Shown here: positions 56,949 through 64,000 of the stretch, one piece after another | Layout of the letters: every line of letters begins with the position of its first letter | How positions within the stretch are numbered: position 1 is the stretch's first letter | NCBI GenBank assembly: GCA_018127085.1 | Contig: CM030724.1 | Location: 310,001 to 374,000 of the forward strand | Length of the DNA stretch: 64,000 bases | Reading direction: 5' to 3' | Source: Pneumocystis sp. 'macacae' | Lineage: Eukaryota > Ascomycota > Pneumocystomycetes > Pneumocystales > Pneumocystaceae | Notes under the pieces: generated by a model | The model's input: only the letters and a program-made list of their open reading frames with translations | Database searches by the model: none | What the model was told of the DNA's origin: nothing | Program-made: the position numbers and the translations under genes

Positions 56949-58139
56949 TTAGTACGTCACCACCCCTGCTGCATAACTCACACTACTATCTTTCACCGTC
57001 CTGCACCGACTGCTTTGTGTATAGGCTATAAATCGGAACCTCTCATGTATTTTTGCCTTCTCTAGTGCACACAACATCACACTGATTGGGTGCCTGGTCT
57101 CGTCAATTACTTGCTCCACACTTATACACAAACCGGCCGCAAATTGTGTTCCTCGTTCTTGATAGATACTCTAGAAATCCTCTGTGGCTTCCCTGCTCGA
57201 TCTTCTCTATTCCTTCCCGGTCGCACCTCTCAATCGACTTATAGATTGGCTCACTCTCCAATGGCCCCTCTTCCTTTGACAATCGCCGACCCTTTCTGCC
57301 TGCCTCTGCATAGTATGTATACGAGAACCTCTGTCCCCTTTATTCTTTGTATTTCTCTTATCTATTTATTCTCTCCTTACCAATGGCAGAAATCTGATGA
57401 TACTATAAACCTATTCCTCGTATCTCCAAGATATGGCGCAAGCAGTTGTCCGTATTGCATCTCCTGGTCTGCAGTAATTGCTCCAACAAGAATAGGGACA
57501 ATCTTTGCAGCTGGTGACCATCTGCTGCAGTCAGCAATCCTTAGTAGACCCTTCTCAATATCATACTCGGTGAGTAGATATCGGATAAATGGAAGCTGCA
57601 GCTCAATACTGTGTTCATCCTCGTCTGTTTGGAGATCCATTCGTGCAAAGGCTCCAGTGGACTCAAGTGAAGCAATAACTGAGTTGTCAGAAAGAAGAAC
57701 GGCCTAGAAAGCTCTCAATGGCCCAAACTTACCTTCAGTGTCGAGCGGCAGTGTGCCAAGAGGAGTCTCATAATCAGTGCACGATGAAAGTGCACAGTGT
57801 CGGAGGTCGACATGGTGTGCAGGGCCGAGTATAAATACACGTTCTCTATAGTCTGAGAGTGCAGACAGAAACAGCAAGGACTATACACGTCAATCCAGGC
57901 AACAGCAGCGTACCCGCGGCCAGCAGTCGCTCCGCTGTATTCATAGCCTGCATGCCTGATCAGTCAGCTTGGGTCAGTGCAAAGCCATAATCAGACGGTG
58001 TAATAAGAGCCTTTCCTGTTCCTTGGGTACAACTTTCTCCGAGAAATGTCTTGAGTGCTGCCCTCAAAGCGGGGACTGAACTAGGATACCAGGTGCCGGC
58101 GTGGGTTGCTCGTCGATGCATTGCTGTGCAGCGGGCCAT
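56949..58139 (-). CDS. MHO1: Memo1/Mho1 family protein
   Basis: Memo1 proteins have an LigB-like dioxygenase fold and bind metal; they affect cell motility and redox state. The start at 58139: [20 protein letters not shown]. Spliced core: [19 protein letters not shown] (metal-binding HAGY), [20 protein letters not shown] (HH), [32 protein letters not shown] (HS.E.Q.PF), [65 protein letters not shown] and YTQSSRC ending [13 protein letters not shown]. All conserved His/Asp/Cys positions seen in the family are kept. Some introns are very short: 29 nt (gtaagt...ctag after PLDTE) and 33 nt. GC is higher than in most of the window. Confidence 0.92.
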
Positions 58140-58698
58140 CTGTCGGTATTCTATGTCTGAATCGGGTGTAGAAGGGTCTCAGGAAAAGCCACGGCCATGG
58201 TAAGCAGGTGGTAGAAGCAGTAGGAGCTGACAGGCAGTTGTGCATGTCCAGAGACACGGAGAGCACGGGACGAGTGTCTTGCACTGGGAGGGGACGCTGA
58301 GGGTGACTGCCGAGAGTTGATTGAGGCACACCGCAGGTAGACAGTGGCATTATGGCAACTCTAACGATAGATGTATGGCACAGTATGGATACCGTGTGTA
58401 GGGTTACAGGCACGGGGAAGAGTGTTGTAGAGGGTCAAGCAGAGTGCAGTAGAGGCAATGAAGCATTGATACTAGGGTTTTCATAGGGATTCCGTAGGGT
58501 TAGCATTAGTGTTGTAGGGTTGCAATCGTAGGGTTGTAGTCGAGGACTGCACTGGGTATTACTGGATATTGAAATTTGGTTCTGCAAATTCTAGCAGTAG
58601 AACTGTTTGGAATATGCTAGAATGTGCCATTAATGTCCAGAATTACAGTTTAACTGTGGTTTTGGAGCACATGTTATTTTCGTTGCTAGATGGTGGTT

Positions 58699-58727
58699 GT
58701 TGCCATAGCATCTGTTGCCGTGGCTTC
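58699..58727 (+). promoter_or_regulatory. Two tandem RFX/X-box-like sites
   Basis: GTTGCCATAGCATC (58699-58712) and GTTGCCGTGGCTTC (58714-58727) each match much of the X-box GTTGCCATGGCAAC. They are spaced 15 bp, about 560 bp upstream of the MHO1 start. Confidence 0.35.
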
Positions 58728-59480
58728 TCTCTAGGCACTAACTACCGATCTATCGTATCCACTAGTGTTGACAGTGGGATTGACAGATTAGGTTAGAAGT
58801 GGTTGCATTTGGGTTACACTGTATAGGATTGTGTCTGTGCTAAATATGTATTTAAGTTTGATCCTATTTCTGTACTTTGACTTATGTGCATATGCGTGGT
58901 TATATTTAGTTTGTGGTTATGTTCTGTGATACGAGTATGCTTGTATAGTGCTCTGCAACATATGCATATTTAGCCCCGACCCAGAAACCCACAGCACTCC
59001 TGGTGCATGTAAAGGTATGTGCTAGGGTTAAAGTTAACAGAGTAATAATTTGAGTGAAAAGTAGTTATGTTTATATTACTGCATACATTGCACTTGTGTA
59101 TATACCTGTGGTTATACTTGTAGTTATGCTTATTTAGATTAACTGCAGTTAGAGAATGCATTAATCGGTTAGGGTCAGGGCTGGATCAGGGTTAGGGCTA
59201 GATATGCATATCTTACACTGTGCAGGATACATGCACATTAGCTTACAGGAAACAGTCCGTGCAGCACAGCCTGTCTTGAGAGGAATGGTGCTCTGCTATT
59301 AGTTTCAAAATGCAGTACAACAAAGACAGATGAGGCATTGAGGCTGCATTGATGGTTCTGGCTAAATGTGTCGCTGGCGTAACCCACCACTCTGCGTGTC
59401 AGATTAGGGTTGATGTTTGCTAGATGCCTCCAGGGTTAAGTTTGGGTCATAATTGCAGGGTTAGGGCTTTCAAATATTTA

Positions 59481-59600
59481 TCATGCTTAATGCTTAACAA
59501 TAATATTTAATGAGTAATGCGTAATGAGTAATGCCTATTAAACAATGCCTTAGAAGATAATGCCTACAGATAATTCCTAACAGATAATGCTTAATAAATA
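59481..59600 (+). repeat. Imperfect TAATGC-type tandem repeat
   Basis: At least nine copies of (T)AATGCxTA or AATGAGT-type units occur in about 120 bp (TAATGCTTAA, GTAATGAGTAATGC, ATAATGCCTA). Copies are 8-17 nt apart. Function unknown. Confidence 0.6.
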
Positions 59601-59698
59601 CACTAATAAATACATTCTACAGTCCTATAGAAGTTGAACAGGCTTATTGAGTTGTCTGCAATTACATCTCACCACGAACATGGCGGCAGCTCAGCTAG

Positions 59699-61678
59699 CT
59701 AAGACAATCTAGTCAACCGACCAGAGTTTAGGTTTTTCTTTGAACGGCTAGGGTTAGGGTTAGGTATGTGCTTGAGCCAGAGACCAGAACGACATAGAAG
59801 TTTCCAATGGGACCAAAACCAAAAAACAACGAAGCAGAAGAAGCTTAGTGCCATGTTTGCAAGCACCCACAGATGAGGAAAACGTTGTGGCGGGGGAACA
59901 AGAGCTTCAAGCAGGTGGATTAGAACAAGAAGAACGTAAGAACCCTGGAAGAAGATAAAAATAAAAAAAACTGGGAAGAATGACAAACCATGTGGATAAA
60001 TGTTTCAAAGGATCCAAGGGTTCCGGGAGGATGGAAGAGAAATCCTCCAAGCCAGAGCCAGTAGATGAGAAGAGCAACATACTGAAGGAGGAGACCGTCG
60101 CGTTTGAGGAGGGGCCACATACTAAATAGTTAGAAACAGGAAAAAATACAGAAGAAAGGGGAAATGGTGGAAAAATAACCTAAAAGTACCAAATGTGTTG
60201 AGCCAGCTAACCCAGGCCTTTGTGTTTCTATTGGGAGTGGCGAGGAGAATTGTAGCAGGCATGAGAGGGAGGAGAATAGACTTTTCGTGGACCTGGAAGG
60301 AGAATAAGAAGAAAGCAAATGCGCAGGAAAGAAGTCCCCAGGGAAGAAGGTCTTTTCTCGGCCGGATGAAGAGGATTAAGCAGGAAGGGAGAATGGAAAG
60401 GCTGGTGACGACGAGACTGAAAAAGATTAGAGATAAAGAGGAAGGAAAAACATACCTGAGCTTCAAAAGATAGGAAGCAGAATATCTCTGTTTGAACTTG
60501 ACGAAGGTGTTGAGGACACACCAAGCATTTGCAACTTTGTCTTCCCAGAGGCCGCGCTGGAAAGGAAATATCCTATAGAAACATTGAAGAAGAACAGGAT
60601 ATCCTCCAGACAGAAGAAGAGGGAAAAAGACAAGTGCGAATGCAAAGAGAGTAGAGGCGGTTATTAAGAAAAAACGGGAGAAATCGAGCCGAGGAAAGAC
60701 ACAGAGACCAAGAAGATAGAAGAAAATGAGAGGCGAGTAGTAGAGAGACATTTGTTTAAAAGAGATAGAAAAAACAAAGAAGATGCAACCGAGAACAAGT
60801 TGATCGTTGATGAAGTAGGTCAGAGAAAGGAGCGAAAGGCCCAACATGACGTTGTTATATTGGAAATGGCCATGATCAATGAGAATAAGAGCGGGCTGAA
60901 GGAGAATGAGTGTGACGGAGGAGTACTAAAGAAGTTATGGAAGAGAAAGAGGACTAAAGAGTGCTACGCTGTTTAAAGTATTACCTCCTTTGAGTCGTCT
61001 CCAGTAGCGTACAAAACGAATGACTGCAGGGAAATATATGATGAAATCGCAAACAATGACCGTCATACGCATATAGAATTTCAGGTCTTGAGTCTGTAAA
61101 CCGTGAGAGGTATCTAAAGCAAACCATTTAGGCTCTATAAAGTGACCACTATGTTTCGTAAATGACACTACTGTAGATGAAGAGAATGGACATTTTCCCA
61201 TATATATAAGACAAGTAGGCACTCAAAGGAGGGTAGTCCAGCCCCCACCATTCCGCATTGTGGAAATACCATTCTTTGATCGGCAGATGTAAGGTAATTT
61301 CCATCCAATGTCTTTGTGCTTCAAAATCGCCATATTTTTTATCGCCACTACTTCCTAAAGATTGCTTAGAATCAATGGGTTAAAGGTGGATTCTTCACCA
61401 GAAAATGTTCCAAGAGCTATCAATGCTCTTACAATTATCATAAAGAGTGTAATGACAGGAAGAATTAAAAACCGAAAAGAGCTCCATTTAACAACATATA
61501 ACATCCAGTAAATGGGGTATGTACTCTCTTCTGAGTCGTTCTTATTATTTATTTCCATTTCATATCGTCTTAAGCTTTTTCTTTGACTATCCATAATTAT
61601 GTCTTGAAGATTAAGTATTTTCGAGCCCAAACGCTGAATAGAAAAGCAAAATAAAAGAGTAATATAAAAGAACCACAT
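59699..61678 (-). CDS. ALG6: Alg6-type dolichyl-P-glucose alpha-1,3-glucosyltransferase
   Basis: Alg6 adds the first glucose to the lipid-linked Man9 oligosaccharide in the ER membrane. The start is either 61678 or, more likely, 61594 ([15 protein letters not shown]). The lumenal loop has [13 protein letters not shown], then [20 protein letters not shown] and [14 protein letters not shown], the family signature. Next come [20 protein letters not shown] and the multi-span region with [32 protein letters not shown] and [18 protein letters not shown]. The C-terminal exons have [15 protein letters not shown] and [15 protein letters not shown]. The tail [20 protein letters not shown] is encoded partly by CCTAAC repeats at 59748-59764. 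Alg8 is related, but GEESP.. [14 protein letters not shown] and VHEKSIL favour Alg6. The coding strand is very pyrimidine-rich. Confidence 0.88.
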
Positions 61679-62348
61679 GAACTATGCAGAATTTCCCCTG
61701 GACATGGCTTTGTTTGGTGAGAAAGATATTTTTATGTTTATAATTTTTAAATTAAAAATATAGATGAAAAGAGTGAACAATGTTTGAGCTAATAAAAAAA
61801 ACTAATAATCCATCTAATGTACAAACAAATACTTCCATGTATGCTTTTTTGCTTAAAGCTGAAATAGATACTTTTACAACACTTTCCTCAATGATTTTAT
61901 CGGTTTTTAGCCTTAAAATTAAAAGGCTAAGAATTCAAGATTATTTACCTATGTTTTCAATTTTATATGTTTTTGGATAAAACACATCTTTGTATTGAAA
62001 AACACAACATTTTGCAAATTGTTTTTTATATATCAAGCTGGCAAAAAAATAAAAATCTTTAAAACATTTAGATCATTAACTGTTGATTTTGAAAAAATGA
62101 AGATGTACAGTAAAAAAAGAAATATAAACCCAAAGTACGCTGAATATTTTAATAAATTTCCTAGAGTCTTTTTATATTGCAATTGAAATTTAAAATGATC
62201 AACCGTAAGATATCAACCTTTAGGAAATAAACAGGATTTGTTTTAAATCTGATTAGAACTTTGAAGAAACTTAAAATAGTAAGACTTTTTTATATTATTT
62301 TTGTTTTCTCTGTTTTCAGCACTATTTTTTCTTTTGTTTCTATGTATA
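61679..62348. other. Spacer ALG6 / COA3 with possible small plus-strand spliced ORF
   Basis: No firm gene. A plus-strand ATG at 61677 ([13 protein letters not shown], then gtgaga) and open frames at 61780-61980 and 61995-62186 could be exons of a small gene ending YAEYFNKFPRVFLYCN. No reading joins all pieces convincingly and no family is recognised. Confidence 0.3.
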
Positions 62349-62629
62349 TCACTGCTCTTTCAATACGACATCACTTAAATCATCTTGTTTAACTGCATAG
62401 ATAGAATAGAAATCTGCAATAGTAAATAATAGAAAAAACAACAAAAATTGTAAAACTTACATATGCTTACAACAAAACCAAACAAAACTGACCCTGTAAT
62501 ACTATTTCTTAAAGTATACGGTTTGCGCATCTGACGTAGAACATAAGAATTTTGAAAAGTAGAATAAAACCTTGTTTTGTTAAATATATAAGTTTTAAAA
62601 TAATATTACCTTTCTTTATAGAAAAACAT
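62349..62629 (-). CDS. COA3: COA3/CCDC56-like cytochrome c oxidase assembly factor, three short exons
   Basis: Coa3 is a single-span inner-membrane protein that couples Cox1 synthesis to its assembly. Exon 1, 62610-62629: MFFYKER (last codon split). Intron 62571-62609. Exon 2, 62461-62570: FYSTFQNSYVLRQMRKPYTL, then RNSITGSVLFGFVVSI. Intron 62414-62460. Exon 3, 62349-62413: FYSIYAVKQDDLSDVVLKEQ and stop. P(Y/F)..RN.(I/L)TG, a short membrane helix and YS(I/M)(Y/H)AVKQDD(L/F)SD are the Coa3/CCDC56 hallmarks. 64 residues. All splice sites are gt...ag, and the total coding length is a multiple of three. Divergent from PTA1 with about 190 bp between starts. No long unspliced frame, so it is easily missed. 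Confidence 0.85.
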
Positions 62630-62821
62630 ATCTTTAATTACGAAAAAGATTTAATTTGTTAATGTAAGACGATGTAATTTAGAACTATCGTATACGACGT
62701 TTTGAAAAAAAAAATTACACCAGAAAACAGGCCATATTAGCAGTATTTTGTTTAGAAAAAGCAGTAGAGGTCTTCCTCTTGTAATAGTTTAAGGGTATTC
62801 TTGAAGTCCGGAAGGATCTTT

Positions 62822-64000
62822 ATGAACGACGACACGGCAGCTCAACTTTCTCAGTTAAATACAATATGGGAACTTGTAGAACAAGATGCGTCTTTTTTTT
62901 TGCAAATTGTTCCAGGGATTTTGCCTATTGCAACACGATCAGAGCTTCCGATACGTCAATGGGTTGCAGATTTTCTTGCTTTAACATTTACAACGCCGAA
63001 TCTGTCTATAGATAATAAGGAAAAACTTGGATTACAATGCCTTGATACGTTAATCAATTTTATACAATTTGATGATACTGTAATTCTCAAAAGCATTATT
63101 CGATGTTGTTGTGCAGTTTATCCTATTATATTTCGTTATGTGTAAGTTTTTCAATGTAATATACAATTTTTCCTTAAACTTTTTCTACGTACAGGTCTGC
63201 ACAGCAAAATCAGTCTGTTTGGAACCAGATAACGCAGATTAAGAGTCGTATTTTTCAGTTGTGGGATTCAAAGAATAGGGGCATTCGTATAGCATGTATA
63301 AAATTTATTCAAACTATAATACAAACTCAAACGTTGGGTACAAAAGATCCAAGAGTAACTTTATAAAATTTATTTTAATTCGTTTAACTGTAATAGCTCA
63401 TTAATAAATCTGATATTTCTTTGAATTTAATTATGCCTACGCATCCTTTTTTAAATAGCCATGATCTTGAAGCAGAAGCCAAGGGCTTTTTAGATAGACT
63501 TATCGAAAATATGTCTGAGAAACCATTGTAATGAATTGTAAGAATCTGAGAAAAAATATTAATTGGTTTAGGGATCCTCTTATAATCACTGCTACCTTAA
63601 ATTGTTTGATTGTTTTAGCAAAACATAGGACAGATATAAATACACAAATTATTAATGGAATTTTAAGCTTCAGCCCTATAGATGATACTTTCGAAGAACA
63701 TGATGATGCAAAATTGCATATTCAAACACGATCATTAATTAAAAATATTATAATTGTTTTAACGAATTTTTTAAGGTTTTTAGAGAAAAAAGTCTTAGCT
63801 ATATACTGATTGGACTCCAGAAGCAATAGCGCTGGGCCTTTAGCTGCAAAGATTAATCAATATCTATCTACTCAGGAAAAATTTGATATGCAAGATGATA
63901 ACTCTCGTAAAAGATTTTTCTCGGATGTTAACCATTTTTCTACCAAAAGGATAAAAACCGAAAACTCAAATTCACAGAAAAACCTTGGAATTCCTCCTAA
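62822..64000 (+). CDS. PTA1: Symplekin/Pta1, pre-mRNA 3'-end processing scaffold (partial)
   Basis: Symplekin (Pta1) is a HEAT-repeat scaffold of the cleavage and polyadenylation factor. ATG 62822 gives MNDDTAAQLSQLNTIWELVE, then LQIVPGILPIATRSELPIRQ and WVADFLALTF. After introns come VWNQITQIKSRIFQLWDSKN, GIRIACIKFIQTIIQTQT, LNLIMPTHPFLNSHDLEAEA and DPLIITATLNCLIVLAKHR. This is the usual N-terminal HEAT domain (DUF3453) of symplekin. Then come SLIKNIIIVLTNFLR, TPEAIALGPLAAKINQYLST and a Lys/Asn/Ser-rich linker (KRIKTENSNSQKNL) at the right edge. The C-terminal half is beyond the window. A TTG-led extension to 62801 is not used because ATG 62822 begins the conserved part. Confidence 0.85.

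Larger units (their letters stand above)
58140..59698. other. Long spacer with telomere-type hexamers and repeats
   Basis: About 1.56 kb upstream of MHO1 and downstream of ALG6. It holds about fifteen TAGGG-type units, two X-box-like sites and an ATGC repeat (listed separately). No protein or RNA gene is supported. GC is intermediate. Confidence 0.55.
58399..59764 (+). repeat. Dispersed interstitial telomere-type TAGGGTT hexamers, one orientation
   Basis: TAGGGTT occurs at 58399, 58473, 58495, 58515, 58529 and 59023. Denser runs are at 59167-59201 (GGTTAGGGTCAGGG, then AGGGTTAGGG), TTAGGGTT at 59404, CAGGGTTAGGGC at 59457, and CTAGGGTTAGGGTTAGG at 59748-59764. All have the G-rich strand on plus. 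TTAGGG is the vertebrate- and Pneumocystis-type telomere unit. The last run lies within the ALG6 coding end. Confidence 0.7.

Overview
The window is nuclear DNA of an AT-rich, intron-dense ascomycete, and the best fit is Pneumocystis or a close relative in Taphrinomycotina. The grounds are compact spacers, very many 35-70 nt introns with CTAAC/CTAAT/CTGAC-like branch sites, single-copy fungal housekeeping genes in short forms, and TTAGGG-type telomeric hexamers. I see no tRNA, rRNA, transposon, CRISPR or surface-antigen gene. The genus call is inference. All spliced genes are given as full spans, and splice joins were read by eye.

Layout. 0-6.4 kb (minus strand): dynamitin (cut by the left edge), a Ubp9/USP12-46-type deubiquitinase, the Sar1 exchange factor Sec12, and Cks1/Suc1. 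6.8-13.6 kb: the RSC subunit Rsc4, the Pol I initiation factor Rrn3, a FAR1/WRKY-GCM1-type DNA-binding protein, and the FYVE protein Vac1/Pep7. A roughly 4 kb GC-rich island (about 7.9-12.1 kb) lies across these genes, in contrast to the AT-rich remainder. 14-21.5 kb: a PSMG3-like proteasome chaperone, Kae1, Rrp36, eEF1B-gamma, mitochondrial uS9, and a tiny ATP synthase subunit k gene. 22-33.4 kb: Ino80, the divergent pair LTV1/LSG1, a Spo12-like gene, and a SUN-domain Slp1 homologue. 33.8-47.5 kb: Msh6, Nbs1, Prp17, a small Cys-rich protein, and Srs2. 47.7-58.1 kb: Fab1 (very long), an unrecognised gene, and Memo1/Mho1. 58.1-64 kb: a spacer rich in TAGGGTT hexamers, Alg6, a tiny COA3 gene, and symplekin/Pta1 (cut by the right edge).

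Functional themes. Ribosome production is represented at several steps: Rrn3 (Pol I), Rrp36 (early 40S), Ltv1 (40S export) and Lsg1 (60S maturation). LTV1 and LSG1 share a spacer of only 53 bp. Genome maintenance is represented by Ino80, Msh6, Nbs1 and Srs2. Endosomal phosphoinositide signalling is represented by Vac1 (a PI3P reader) and Fab1 (the PI3P 5-kinase). Three small genes or exons that are easy to miss (ATP19, COA3, and ATG-only first exons) were recovered by splicing.

The items most worth a second look are the GC island, whose C-rich strand flips to G-rich inside RRN3; a 10-bp-phased CACGTG array between RRN3 and the FAR1-type gene; same-orientation telomere-type hexamers ending inside the ALG6 coding tail; composite palindromic sites upstream of the Spo12-like gene; and the unrecognised spliced gene opposite FAB1.
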